DNA of 64,000 nt from the NCBI RefSeq assembly GCF_014748335.1, contig NZ_JAAVIY010000004.1:248001-312000 (forward strand), written 5' to 3'. The notes below the pieces were generated by a model. That model was not told where the DNA came from. It made no database searches and worked only from the letters and a program-made list of their open reading frames with translations. Position numbers and translations under genes: made by a program. Shown piece after piece: positions 52,099-61,246 of this stretch. The DNA comes from Flavobacterium selenitireducens (GTDB taxonomy: Bacteria; Bacteroidota; Bacteroidia; Flavobacteriales; Flavobacteriaceae). The number at the start of each line of letters is the position of its first letter. The stretch's first letter is position 1.

Positions 52099-53388
52099 AT
52101 GGGCGTTCCAAAAAAAATATTGCAATCCTCACTTTTGCGCGCCACCTCGCTCAACGCATTTGGCGTATTGGTCAAAATCGTCATCGGGTTTGCGACTTCA
52201 AAAGTGATCGCGGTCTTTGTCGGACCGTCGGGCATGGCGCTCGTGGGCAATCTGCGCAACTTCCTGACGTCTCTCGAAGGCGTTGCGACATTGGGCTTTC
52301 AGAACGGCATAGTGAAATATGTGGCGGAAAGCAAAACATCCGATACGGAACTCAGGAAGGCGATTTCTACGATTTTCATCAGCCTTTTTGCCATCATGGC
52401 GATTTGCTGTGCGGCACTTTTCGTGTTTTCAGTATTTTGGAGCAACTGGATTTTTGACGGGAATTCCGGCTTCTCCAGCATATTTCGGATACTCGCGATC
52501 GCATTGCCGTTTTACGCGCTTTCCATCGTTTTGATTGCGATTCTCAACGGTTTGGGAAATTACCGCAACGTGATCTGGGCCAATATCTTCGGAAACCTTA
52601 TCGGACTTGCGATTTCAATCGGGCTGATCGTACAGTTGAAACTTTTTGGGGCGTTGCTCGCGATCGTCCTGAGCCCGTCGGCTTTGTTTTTCGTGACGAT
52701 TGTTTACATGAGACGCGAAATTCCGCTTTGGACGTTCATTTCGATCGGGAATTTTGACAGGTCGTTGCTCAAAAGAATGGGCGCTTATTCGCTGATGACG
52801 TTGTTTTCGGCCGTGTGCGTGCCTTTGGTTTATCTGCAAATCCGCCAGCAAGTCATTGATGTTTCCGGGGTTGACGCCGCCGGGCATTGGGAAGCCATGA
52901 ACCGCATTTCGTCTTACTATATGTTGTTCGTGACGACGCTGGTTTCGGTCTACTTCCTTCCGAAATTGGTTTTGGCCGATGGAAATCGCGAAATCCGGGG
53001 TATTTTCCTGAGTTACCTAAGCACTGTCGTTCCCATGTTTATCGCGTCCGGTTTATTGCTGTTTTGGTTGCGGGATCTGGTCATTAGCATTTTGTTTACG
53101 GCTGATTTCAAACCCGTATCCGATTTGTTTGCCTGGCAGATTCTCGGAGACGGCTTCCGATGCGTGTCGCTGATTTTTGGATGTTGCCTTATTGCCAAGA
53201 AGATGACGCAGGCATTTTTTGTAACCGAGATTCTTTCGCTTGTGATTTTATATGTCGCAAGTCATTTGCTGCTGCAAGCCGTAGGTATTCGCGGCCTGGT
53301 GATCGCCCATGCTGTGACTTACTCGGCATACGCGTTGGTTTTGATCGGATATTTTGGAAAGACATTGTGGAGTCCTGATGTGTCATAA
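52099..53388 (+). CDS. O-antigen/polysaccharide flippase (Wzx-type)
   Basis: This 429-residue protein with about 12 membrane helices belongs to the MOP exporter superfamily. The N-terminus KKILQSSLLRATSLNAFGVL and the segments GPSGMALVGNLRNFLTSLEG and YYMLFVTTLVSVYFLPKLVLA are typical of flavobacterial O-antigen translocases. It flips lipid-linked oligosaccharide across the inner membrane. The start follows the FdtB-like stop without a gap. Its last 70 bases overlap the 3' end of the convergent GT-C-like gene. Confidence 0.9.
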   Translation: MGVPKKILQSSLLRATSLNAFGVLVKIVIGFATSKVIAVFVGPSGMALVGNLRNFLTSLEGVATLGFQNGIVKYVAESKTSDTELRKAISTIFISLFAIMAICCAALFVFSVFWSNWIFDGNSGFSSIFRILAIALPFYALSIVLIAILNGLGNYRNVIWANIFGNLIGLAISIGLIVQLKLFGALLAIVLSPSALFFVTIVYMRREIPLWTFISIGNFDRSLLKRMGAYSLMTLFSAVCVPLVYLQIRQQVIDVSGVDAAGHWEAMNRISSYYMLFVTTLVSVYFLPKLVLADGNREIRGIFLSYLSTVVPMFIASGLLLFWLRDLVISILFTADFKPVSDLFAWQILGDGFRCVSLIFGCCLIAKKMTQAFFVTEILSLVILYVASHLLLQAVGIRGLVIAHAVTYSAYALVLIGYFGKTLWSPDVS

Positions 53389-54995
53389 ACCAGGAAGTGT
53401 CGGGTTTTTTCGACTGGTTTGCCGTGTTTCAGGACGTAATTTGCATAAAGGCTGAATTCGTTCTTATCGTCTTTCGGATTCAAGAACGGCTCTCCGCTGA
53501 CGAAAGAACGTTCCAAAAATAAGAATTTGGCCAGGGCAGGCGTCGCGCGAAGAAACGTCCCGGACGCATTTTTGAGTTCAAACGTCGTCAGCCAATCTGC
53601 GGGTAGCGGATTCCGGTCGCCGAACAAATAATAAACTTGCGGCAGGCTTGGCGCCACAACATAAGGTTGACCGTATTTTTCGCGCAGCATTTTTACTTCT
53701 TGCAGTTTTTCAGATGTTTCTGCGGAAGCCACCACACCGGCCAATTTCGGAGACACCGCTGAGAGGTTGCAGTCCAAATCCAGGAATCCCGTTTCCCGGT
53801 AGCGCGAAAAATTCCCGACGACGAGCAAGATGCCTATCGGAACGCTCAAAAACAAATACAACCGTTTGATGCGATAGGTACCGAAATCGTCGAACATCAG
53901 CACAAAAAACGAAAGCGCCAGTGCGTGCGCAAACAAAACTGGAAACGGAAAGCCCTTACTCAATCCCGCGCACCAGGCTATTCCTGTGAGCACGGCAATC
54001 GGAAAATATTTCGCGATGCGGTTCATCTGGAAATGGGTTTTTCTGAAAAAGGCAACGCTTACCGCTACGAGCAATATGGTAGAGGCGGTGTTAAAGCCAA
54101 AAATCGGGATCGCTGCCAAAGCGGAAAGAAATGTGGCGATCGCGAGCCATTTGAGCACCGAGCCAACGTCCGGAAATCGCTTACCTGAATTGAAGGCTGC
54201 AAAACAAAAGGACAACGCCAGCAAGCCGACCCAGACGAATTTCGTCTGGAATGCGTTGAGGTAGCAAAGCAAGCCGAGTTCGAGAAAATCCCTGGAATTT
54301 CCGGTTCCTGAGATTTGCGACATGATGTTGGAAAACGACGCGATCGAAACGAAACAGGAGCCGATCGCAAAGACAAAAGCCGCTGCGGAAACGACGAACA
54401 AGACGGCTTTTTTCCAGCCGAACCGGAGTGCGATCCATATCGAAAAAAATACAGGTACAAAATAAAACGACTGTTTGCAACCGGCAGACAAAACCGCCAG
54501 CAACGCCACCGCGATAAATGTAAACACGTTTGCTTTTTGGACACGTGCCAGAATGTAGAATGCGGCAGATGCAAATAATATCCCGTCGACGGTAAACCAC
54601 GGATCGGGATAGATCTTTCCCGTAGCCATCACGAAGCACACGAGCATCGCGCCCCATTTGTCGATTTTATAGCGTCGCAGGAAAAACAGGCGATCGACGC
54701 CGTCCACGACAAAGAAAACCTGGAGTGCAAACAAGAGATATCCAATTACCCTAAGTAGGTAAACCTGCGCATAGTCGGGTAGAACCCAAACAAAAAAGCC
54801 GTGAAAGTAAGCCGTTACGGGAGGCCGGATGCTCCAAAAATCCCGAAACGCCTGCTCTCCATTGGCCACTCGCCAGCTTTGTGATTGCACGAAGCCCGTG
54901 TCCCAGTTTTCGAATCCAAAACGCGCGAAAAAAAGGGCATAAAACGCGACGGTCGCCAAAAAAGCAATGCGGTAAAATCTGGATAGGGAAGTCAT
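53319..54995 (-). CDS. Large membrane protein, candidate GT-C glycosyltransferase
   Basis: This 558-residue protein starts at the ATG at 54995 ([20 protein letters not shown]). An upstream in-frame start at 55130 would lie over the FAD enzyme gene. At least ten membrane helices fill residues 8-395, and a soluble C-terminal part of about 150 residues follows ([20 protein letters not shown]). The first loop after helix 1 carries acidic residues in [10 protein letters not shown], the position of the catalytic acid in GT-C enzymes (ArnT/PMT-like). The donor would be a lipid-linked sugar. This assignment is tentative; it could also be an O-antigen-related membrane protein. Its end overlaps wzx by 70 bases. 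Confidence 0.7.
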   Translation of the reverse strand: MTSLSRFYRIAFLATVAFYALFFARFGFENWDTGFVQSQSWRVANGEQAFRDFWSIRPPVTAYFHGFFVWVLPDYAQVYLLRVIGYLLFALQVFFVVDGVDRLFFLRRYKIDKWGAMLVCFVMATGKIYPDPWFTVDGILFASAAFYILARVQKANVFTFIAVALLAVLSAGCKQSFYFVPVFFSIWIALRFGWKKAVLFVVSAAAFVFAIGSCFVSIASFSNIMSQISGTGNSRDFLELGLLCYLNAFQTKFVWVGLLALSFCFAAFNSGKRFPDVGSVLKWLAIATFLSALAAIPIFGFNTASTILLVAVSVAFFRKTHFQMNRIAKYFPIAVLTGIAWCAGLSKGFPFPVLFAHALALSFFVLMFDDFGTYRIKRLYLFLSVPIGILLVVGNFSRYRETGFLDLDCNLSAVSPKLAGVVASAETSEKLQEVKMLREKYGQPYVVAPSLPQVYYLFGDRNPLPADWLTTFELKNASGTFLRATPALAKFLFLERSFVSGEPFLNPKDDKNEFSLYANYVLKHGKPVEKTRHFLVYDTSGLHNVFPKYPIKTNAYAE

Positions 54996-55054
54996 GGCTA
55001 ACGAATCTCGTTCAAATATAGCGGAATCGCGCAAAAAAGCTTGGGGAAAAAGTG

Positions 55055-55062
55055 TAGTTTTG
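55055..55062 (+). promoter_or_regulatory. -7 element for the FAD enzyme gene
   Basis: TAGTTTTG is an exact TAnnTTTG match, 18 bases before the GTG at 55081. It makes an ATG at 54994 in the same frame unlikely as the start. Confidence 0.5.
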
Positions 55063-55080
55063 GGAACCAGAAAAAATCGA

Positions 55081-56622
55081 GTGGAACCCAAAAAAGCAAT
55101 TATAATTGGAGGTGGGCCTGCCGGACTCACCGCCGCTTACGAATTCCTCAAAACGTCCGACGTGGAGCCGATCGTCATCGAAATGAGCGACCACTGGGGC
55201 GGGATTTCACGTACGGTGGATTACAAAGGGAACAAGATCGACATAGGCGGCCACCGTTTTTTTTCAAAATCGGATGTGGTCATGCAATGGTGGAACGACA
55301 TTCTCCCGATCTATTCCGAAAATTCCGACATAAAATTGACGTACCGCAATGCTACGACGAACGTGAAAATCGCGCCGAATGCAGAAGCTGCGGGCGATAA
55401 GGTAATGTTGGTCCGCAAGCGCAAGTCACGTATTTTCTTCAACCATAAATTTTTTGATTATCCGATATCGCTCACGCCGAAAACCGTGGGGAAAATCGGT
55501 TATTTCAACACGCTCTTGATCGGGTTAAGCTATTTGCGATCCGTTATCTTTCCGATTAAAAACCCTAAAACGCTAGACGAATTTTTTATCAGCCGGTTCG
55601 GGAGGCGTCTTTACGAAATGTTCTTCAAGGACTACACCGAGAAAGTCTGGGGAATCCCGTGTTCGAAAATCTCGGCGGAATGGGGCGCCCAGCGCATCAA
55701 AGGGCTTTCGATCCGGAAAACGATAGCGCATTACCTCAAGGGGATTTTCGGAAAAGGGAATGATGTTAACCAAAAAAATACCGAGACGTCACTGATTGAA
55801 TATTTTCTGTACCCGAAATTCGGGCCGGGACAATTGTGGGACGAGGTCGCCTCCCGAATCGAAGAACGCGGCGGACAGTTGCGGCAAAATACCAGGGTGG
55901 TTGGTTTGAAAACGGAAGGAAATTCGGTGACGTCAGTACTCGTCGAAAACCTGGAGTCTGGTGCAACCGAAGAAATTTCGGGCGATTATTTTATCTCGAC
56001 AATGCCGGTAAAGGAATTGATTGCGAATCTCGATGCCGACATTTCCGCAAACGTGCGCGAGGTCGCCAACGGCTTGCTTTACCGCGATTTCATTACCGTT
56101 GGGTTGTTGCTCAGGAACATCAATTTCGAACTCGAGGACAATTGGATTTACATCCAGGAACCTTACGTAAAAGTTGGGCGGATGCAGGTTTTCAATAACT
56201 GGAGCCCGTTCTTGGTAAAGGACAAGGATACGACATGGGTCGGGTTGGAATACTTCTGCAATGAAGACGACGCCATCTGGAAAAAATCCGAAGCGGAAAT
56301 GAAAACGCTTGCAATTTCCGAAATGGTCGAACTTGGCTTTATTTCATCTGCTGGCGACGTACTCGACGCGACCGTAATCAAAATGCCCAAGACGTACCCG
56401 GCATATTTCGGGTCTTATGATCGGTTTGACGAGATAAAATCCTACACTGATCAATTTGAAAACCTGTTTCTCGTCGGACGCAACGGCATGCACAAATACA
56501 ACAACCAGGACCATTCGATGCTCACGGCGATCCAGGCTGTCCAGAATATCGGCAAAGGGATTTTAACAAAGGACAATTTGTGGGCGATCAACACGGAGCA
56601 GGAATATCACGAGGAAAAGTAA
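55081..56622 (+). CDS. FAD-dependent amine oxidase/UDP-galactopyranose mutase-like enzyme
   Basis: This 513-residue flavoprotein (GTG start at 55081, [20 protein letters not shown]) has an FAD-binding GGGPAG dinucleotide fold and an acidic beta2 end ([19 protein letters not shown]). A C-terminal FAD segment is [20 protein letters not shown]. Other marks are [14 protein letters not shown] and [20 protein letters not shown]. It belongs to the NAD(P)/FAD oxidoreductases found in polysaccharide loci; sugar ring-changing or oxidation is possible, but the substrate is unknown. It is divergent from the GT-C-like gene with an 85-base gap, and convergent with the following glycosyltransferase gene. 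Confidence 0.87.
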   Translation: MEPKKAIIIGGGPAGLTAAYEFLKTSDVEPIVIEMSDHWGGISRTVDYKGNKIDIGGHRFFSKSDVVMQWWNDILPIYSENSDIKLTYRNATTNVKIAPNAEAAGDKVMLVRKRKSRIFFNHKFFDYPISLTPKTVGKIGYFNTLLIGLSYLRSVIFPIKNPKTLDEFFISRFGRRLYEMFFKDYTEKVWGIPCSKISAEWGAQRIKGLSIRKTIAHYLKGIFGKGNDVNQKNTETSLIEYFLYPKFGPGQLWDEVASRIEERGGQLRQNTRVVGLKTEGNSVTSVLVENLESGATEEISGDYFISTMPVKELIANLDADISANVREVANGLLYRDFITVGLLLRNINFELEDNWIYIQEPYVKVGRMQVFNNWSPFLVKDKDTTWVGLEYFCNEDDAIWKKSEAEMKTLAISEMVELGFISSAGDVLDATVIKMPKTYPAYFGSYDRFDEIKSYTDQFENLFLVGRNGMHKYNNQDHSMLTAIQAVQNIGKGILTKDNLWAINTEQEYHEEK

Positions 56623-56672
56623 GTTGAAAATCGACTAAGTGTTTATTTGTTAAGATGTTGAAGCTATAAGAT

Positions 56673-57815
56673 TCACGCTTTTGTCCAGACTTCGAGATAG
56701 CGTGCGGCAATTTGGCGAAAGTCGTGCTCCCGTTCTACAAATGTCCTCGCATGTTTTCCCATTCGCGACATTTCTCGGCGATCTTTAACCAACCTCGAAA
56801 TTTCAGCTACGATATAATCGACATTCGGCAACGCATTTACGGCCACTTTTTCAGATAATCCATAGTGTTCGTAAAATTCAGATTCCGCTCCCGTAAAAAC
56901 GACTTTTCCCCTTGCCATCGCCTCCAGGGCATTATAACCTTGGTCGAACGCATAAATCTGGTCGAGCACGATATGCGCTTTTTTGACGTGTTCAACGTAT
57001 TCGGAATAGGGCAAACTGTCCACGGTTTCGATTTTGAGCTTATTTTCGAATTTTTCTTTAACGATGTTCAACGCCTGTTCAAAATACTTTCCGCCTTTTT
57101 TGACTGAGCTGTATTTGTTGGCGCCGTAAAATATTGTAATGGGGTCGCTTTCGGAAAGCGGCTCAAACTTGATTTTGTCGATGTTGACGGGATTCGGAAT
57201 CAACGTGGTTTCAATTCCCGCTTTGTCCAAAATCAGTTTATAATCGAGATCGGAAGTGAGTAAAGCCGATGCGTTTTCCGAAACGTAACGATATAATTCA
57301 CGGTATTTACCGGACGTATATTTCAGTGTGTACCGATAATGTGGTTCCAGGGATTCGTCCTCAAAATACGGCGTCATGACCGAATAGCGCTGGTTGTTTT
57401 TGAGCCATTCATCCACGACGGGCGTTTCGTCCCCGCAAATGAGCAGGAAGATTTTTCCGTTTTGCGCGAACAGGCGCTTGTACAGCCTCATTTCCAGGCC
57501 GGGCAAGGTTTCGATAGCGTCGGAATTGATGAGCTGGACCACGTCGTAACCTTTGAGCTGAGGCAATAATTTCTCGAAACGCCGGCCTTTTTCGAGGCTT
57601 TCAAGCGTAAACCCAAAAAACTTGTTGACGATCCTGCTGACGAGTTTCAAAAAACCGGAACTGCCGACGGTCCTGGCCGCAATCGACAAATCGACGGGAA
57701 AATTCTTGAAGTCGTCTCCGCTGCCCACCAACGTCACTTCATGTCCGAGCACGACGAGCCCTTCCTTTAGCGAATTGTGCAAACGGCTGAATTCTCCCAC
57801 AAGCAGTATCCTCAT
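56673..57815 (-). CDS. Glycosyltransferase, GT4-like
   Basis: This 380-residue GT-B enzyme has an N-terminal Rossmann domain (RILLVGEFSRLHNSLKEGL, GHEVTLVGSGDDF). Its C-terminal donor domain shows TLIPNPVNIDKIKF, ITIFYGANKYSSVKKGGKYF and YAFDQGYNALEAMARGKVVF, where the EAMA motif contacts the nucleotide sugar. It is a retaining GT4-type transferase without membrane helices. It lies in reverse orientation, divergent from a second GT4-like gene at 57856 across 40 bases that hold that gene's promoter. Confidence 0.84.
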   Translation of the reverse strand: MRILLVGEFSRLHNSLKEGLVVLGHEVTLVGSGDDFKNFPVDLSIAARTVGSSGFLKLVSRIVNKFFGFTLESLEKGRRFEKLLPQLKGYDVVQLINSDAIETLPGLEMRLYKRLFAQNGKIFLLICGDETPVVDEWLKNNQRYSVMTPYFEDESLEPHYRYTLKYTSGKYRELYRYVSENASALLTSDLDYKLILDKAGIETTLIPNPVNIDKIKFEPLSESDPITIFYGANKYSSVKKGGKYFEQALNIVKEKFENKLKIETVDSLPYSEYVEHVKKAHIVLDQIYAFDQGYNALEAMARGKVVFTGAESEFYEHYGLSEKVAVNALPNVDYIVAEISRLVKDRREMSRMGKHARTFVEREHDFRQIAARYLEVWTKA

Positions 57816-57824
57816 AAAATCGTT

Positions 57825-57832
57825 TATATTTG
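57825..57832 (+). promoter_or_regulatory. -7 element for the GT4-like gene at 57856
   Basis: TATATTTG is an exact TAnnTTTG match, 23 bases before the ATG. The matching -33 would fall inside the divergent gene's start. Confidence 0.5.
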
Positions 57833-57855
57833 TTCAAAAGTAAGTAAACTCGCGC

Positions 57856-58938
57856 ATGCCGCCACTCAAAATTTGCCTTGTCGGAAACAGTTTGTCGTTT
57901 GGCGGAGCTGACAAGATCCACGCCGTGCTGTCGAATTATTTATCAGACCAAGGTTTTGACGTTCACAACATCATTTTTATCGATGCGGTCACGTACGAAT
58001 TTTCAGGGAAACTGCTGAACCTTGGTAAAACGTACAAGACTGGTGGAATAGTTGAGGTCCTGAAGCGTTTCCGCATGATTTTAAGCTATATCCGCCGACA
58101 CGATTTCGACTACATTATCGATTTCAGGACCCATCACAAACCCGTCCGGGAACTGTTGCTGTCACGCCTCATGTCCTGCTACCGATACATTCCCACCGTT
58201 CACAGTTATAAAACAGAGTGGTACCTGACATCCAATCGCCTGGTATCCAAAATGCTGTTCGCAAAGGCGAGCCAAATCGTGTGCGTCTCCGATATGATCG
58301 AACAGAAATTAAGAACACATTACGGTTATCACAACGTACGCACGATTCATAATCCGTTGGAGACGGCGAAAATTGTAAACCTTTCCGGGGCGCCTGTTCC
58401 AGTACATTACCGTTACATTATCGCCGCCGGGCGTATGGCAAATGACGACCACAAGCAGTTCAAAAAGCTGATCAGGGCGTATGCCGAATCGGATTTGGCG
58501 CGGCGCGACATACGGTTGATGCTCATCGGGGACGGACCGCTGAAAGACGAGCTGGTGCAATCGGCCTCAGACCACAATGTGTCGCAGCTGGTCGTTTTCG
58601 GAGGTTTCGTTACCAATCCATATCCGCTGCTCAAAAAGGCCGAATTCACGGTGCTGACCAGTAAATTCGAGGGTTTGCCGAATATTATCGCGGAATCTTT
58701 GGCTGTCGGAACTCCTGTCGTATCTTTCGACTGCAAATCGGGGCCGGCCGACCTGATCCAGCACCGCCGGAACGGTTTGCTCGTACCCGATCAGGACTGG
58801 AGCGCGCTTACCGGCTCATTAGATGAAATGGCGCAAGACGGAGAGCTCCGTGAGCACTGCCGATGTAATGCACGTCAGAGCGTCGCCCGTCTGGACGTTT
58901 CGGAAATTGGCAACATCTGGAAAAAACTATTGACGTAA
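57856..58938 (+). CDS. Glycosyltransferase, GT4 family
   Basis: This 360-residue GT-B enzyme has an N-terminal acceptor domain (KICLVGNSLSFGGADKIHAV). The C-terminal donor domain starts with YIIAAGRMANDDHKQFKKLI and includes LMLIGDGPLKDELVQ and FTVLTSKFEGLPNIIAESLA, where the E-x7-E type motif binds the donor. It builds an oligosaccharide repeat unit in this cluster. Its stop codon overlaps the ATG of the FdtA-like gene (TAATG), so the two are coupled. Confidence 0.91.
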   Translation: MPPLKICLVGNSLSFGGADKIHAVLSNYLSDQGFDVHNIIFIDAVTYEFSGKLLNLGKTYKTGGIVEVLKRFRMILSYIRRHDFDYIIDFRTHHKPVRELLLSRLMSCYRYIPTVHSYKTEWYLTSNRLVSKMLFAKASQIVCVSDMIEQKLRTHYGYHNVRTIHNPLETAKIVNLSGAPVPVHYRYIIAAGRMANDDHKQFKKLIRAYAESDLARRDIRLMLIGDGPLKDELVQSASDHNVSQLVVFGGFVTNPYPLLKKAEFTVLTSKFEGLPNIIAESLAVGTPVVSFDCKSGPADLIQHRRNGLLVPDQDWSALTGSLDEMAQDGELREHCRCNARQSVARLDVSEIGNIWKKLLT

Positions 58939-59330
58939 TGGAGATCCAACTCATTAAAATACCGGTTATCGAAGACTATCGCGGCAATATTGGCGTCGTC
59001 GAAAAAGATACCGTTCCCTTTGAAATAAAACGCGTTTACTACTTGTTCGACGTCCCCAGCAGCGCTTCCCGCGGCGGCCATGCGCACAAGGAACAAGCGG
59101 CGTTGCTTGTCCCGCTTTCCGGAAGTTTTGACGTGGTGCTCCACGACGGAAAGCAGCGGGCGACCGTAACGCTCAACAAGCCCGATAAAGGCCTTCTGAT
59201 CCCGCGCAACACCTGGCGCGAACTAGAAAATTTTTCTTCGGGAGCGGTCTGCATGGTGATTTCTTCAGGTGAATTTGACGAAGGCGACTACATTCGCGAC
59301 TTTGACGATTTCCTCGGACTTACTCAATGA
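58938..59330 (+). CDS. FdtA-like dTDP-4-keto-6-deoxyglucose 3,4-ketoisomerase (WxcM-like cupin)
   Basis: This 130-residue single-domain cupin matches FdtA/QdtA. IPVIEDYRGNIGVVEKDTVP and FEIKRVYYLFDVPSSASRGG lead to the active-site His pair GGHAHKEQAALLVPLSG. GLLIPRNTWRELENFSSGAV and CMVISSGEFDEGDYIRDFDD are the C-terminal signatures. The family converts dTDP-4-keto-6-deoxyglucose to its 3-keto isomer, the substrate of FdtB/QdtB. It completes the amino-sugar pair with the aminotransferase at 51001. It overlaps the end of the GT2 gene at 59324 by 7 bases (convergent). Confidence 0.9.
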   Translation: MEIQLIKIPVIEDYRGNIGVVEKDTVPFEIKRVYYLFDVPSSASRGGHAHKEQAALLVPLSGSFDVVLHDGKQRATVTLNKPDKGLLIPRNTWRELENFSSGAVCMVISSGEFDEGDYIRDFDDFLGLTQ

Positions 59331-60262
59331 TAAGCCGAAACCTCGACATTTTTTGACTCGAGGAACTTTTTGAAGCGATACATCGGGCGCAATACAAAAG
59401 CAGGTAGGGAAAGCAGCAACTTTGTTTTGACCGACAGATTTTTAGGGTCGAGCTGCCGGATGTAAAAACGGCACCGTTCATCGTCAGCCAATTTCATTTT
59501 TAAGGCGAATTCCGCGCGGTATAGATCAAGGAAACGTTTCAGCGAACGATTTGTTTTTTCTTCCGTCGAAAATTGGTCGAGTAGGGCAAACGCGCGTTTT
59601 TTTGTATAGGTAAGCGACATTCTGTTGTCTGCAGAAAGGTTGTGGTAAGCCGAAATTTCACTGTCAAAAGCAACGGGATAACGAATCGCGGTCCTGATCC
59701 ATAAATCGAGATCTTCTCCGGCACCAAGCGTGATTGCTTCGTCGAAATTCCCCACCTCGTCTAACACTTTCCTCGGTATGCCCACGGCCGACGTCCAGGC
59801 CATCCGGTCGATATAACTGGACTGAAAAAAATCGGGAACGACACCACGCCACGGGAATTCGGGTAGACCGATGAACCTTGGGGCTTTTTTGATGTCAGCT
59901 GCATAATATCTGGCGTAATTCGTACACAAAAGCCCGGCTTCCGGAAAATCGGAATACAGTCTTTCAAGGTTGTGGAGATGAGCCGGAAGCCACAAATCGT
60001 CTGCATCCAGAAAAGCGATGATCACGCCTTGGGATTTTGAAATGCCCAGGTTGCGCGCCGCCGAAACGCCTTTGTTTTCAGTTTTGAAATATCGGATACG
60101 AGGATCGGAAAACTTCTGGACTTCGTGTTGGCTTCCGTCGGTCGAGCCGTCGTTGACCACAATGATCTCGAAATCCCCGGTTTGCGCCAGCGCCGATTCC
60201 AGCGTCCTGAAAATGTGGCGCTGTTTGTTGAAAAGCGGTATGATTACAGATATTTTTGGCAT
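59324..60262 (-). CDS. Glycosyltransferase family 2
   Basis: This 312-residue GT-A enzyme starts at the ATG at 60262 (MPKISVIIPLFNKQRHIFRT). The GT2 motifs are FEIIVVNDGSTDGSQHEV, ARNLGISKSQGVIIAFLDAD with the D-x-D metal site, and EAITLGAGEDLDLWIRTAIR with the catalytic base ED. It probably adds one sugar of the repeat unit. The start codon overlaps the stop of the next GT2 gene (TGATG), so the two are coupled. Confidence 0.92.
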   Translation of the reverse strand: MPKISVIIPLFNKQRHIFRTLESALAQTGDFEIIVVNDGSTDGSQHEVQKFSDPRIRYFKTENKGVSAARNLGISKSQGVIIAFLDADDLWLPAHLHNLERLYSDFPEAGLLCTNYARYYAADIKKAPRFIGLPEFPWRGVVPDFFQSSYIDRMAWTSAVGIPRKVLDEVGNFDEAITLGAGEDLDLWIRTAIRYPVAFDSEISAYHNLSADNRMSLTYTKKRAFALLDQFSTEEKTNRSLKRFLDLYRAEFALKMKLADDERCRFYIRQLDPKNLSVKTKLLLSLPAFVLRPMYRFKKFLESKNVEVSAYH

Positions 60263-61146
60263 CAGTCCGGGATTGAGCAAAGATATCCGAGTCGGTAAAC
60301 GTCGTACCAAAACAGCGATGGTCGCGGTTTGGAAATGTCCGAAAGTAACGATTTTCGAGTCAGCTCGAAGAAATGGCGAACGAAAAAAGCGAGATGTGTT
60401 TTCTTAAGGAACAGGTAATACGTGCCCATTTTCACGTAATCGGTTGCGATTTTCCCGCTTTCCAACAATTGTTTCAATGCAAATAATGCTTCGTGTTCTT
60501 TGCGCAGCATGACCTCGAAAGTATCGAGCCCGAGATGGAAGACCGGATTGTCGATGTGGCTCACGGGAATTGCGGCTTGTCGCATCTGAAATGAAAAAAC
60601 CGTGTCCTCGTGCCTAAGGTTCGGAAGCGTTTCATCGAACCTGACCTTGTCGAACAACTGCTTCGGGATCGCAAAATTGAGCGAGAGGAAGGCGAGATAC
60701 GGATTTTTACTGCGCTCGGCCGCAGGAAGTGCCTCGCGGTCTTTTCCGTATGTCCAGCGCAACATCTTTGGCGGTGCTGGTTTTTCTTCGGAGTATCGGA
60801 TGCCGCCGTTGATCGCTTTTTTACCTTTTCGGATTTCGGAAACATATCGCGAGATAAAATCGTCATTGGCCGGGAATGTGTCGGCATCCAAAAAAAGCAG
60901 CCACTCGAATTTTGCCCTTGAAGCCAGTAAATTCCTGATTCTGCTGCGTCCGATGTTTTCATCCAAAACCTCAAAACGGCAGTTCGCGAGTTCGTTCACG
61001 CGATTGTTTTCCGATAGAAATCCGCGGGAAGCGTCATCTAACGCCAAAATTTCAAACGCGATTTGAAGCGAAGTGCATTGTCGGTGCAGTTCCGCCACGA
61101 GGTCGAAAACATCACAATGATAGGTAGGGATGAGAATGGAGAGCAC
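60262..61146 (-). CDS. Glycosyltransferase family 2
   Basis: This 294-residue GT-A enzyme has the start MLSILIPTYHCDVFDLVAEL, the segment EILALDDASRGF, the D-x-D site in EWLLFLDADTFPANDDF and the conserved HED motif in LPNLRHEDTVFSFQM. It has no membrane helix. It is the upstream partner of the GT2 gene at 59324, both at the right edge of the polysaccharide cluster. An imperfect inverted repeat separates it from ftsE. Confidence 0.9.
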   Translation of the reverse strand: MLSILIPTYHCDVFDLVAELHRQCTSLQIAFEILALDDASRGFLSENNRVNELANCRFEVLDENIGRSRIRNLLASRAKFEWLLFLDADTFPANDDFISRYVSEIRKGKKAINGGIRYSEEKPAPPKMLRWTYGKDREALPAAERSKNPYLAFLSLNFAIPKQLFDKVRFDETLPNLRHEDTVFSFQMRQAAIPVSHIDNPVFHLGLDTFEVMLRKEHEALFALKQLLESGKIATDYVKMGTYYLFLKKTHLAFFVRHFFELTRKSLLSDISKPRPSLFWYDVYRLGYLCSIPD

Positions 61147-61155
61147 ACAAAAGAT

Positions 61156-61210
61156 TTAGCCGCGAATCCGCGAGTTGCCACGGTGGCTAAATTCGCAAAT
61201 TCTCGGCTAA
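61156..61210. repeat. Imperfect inverted repeat with AGCCGCG-type word between ftsE and the GT2 gene
   Basis: The arms TTAGCCGCGAATCCGCG (61156-61172) and CGCAAATTCTCGGCTAA (61194-61210) match at 14 of 17 positions. The 16-mer AGCCGCGAATCCGCGA at 61158-61173 is the third copy of the word seen at 16525 and 38867. It may end the ftsE transcript, but there is no long T-run. Confidence 0.5.
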
Positions 61211-61246
61211 ATAAAAACTATAACGCCATGTTTTATCGCGCGTCGC

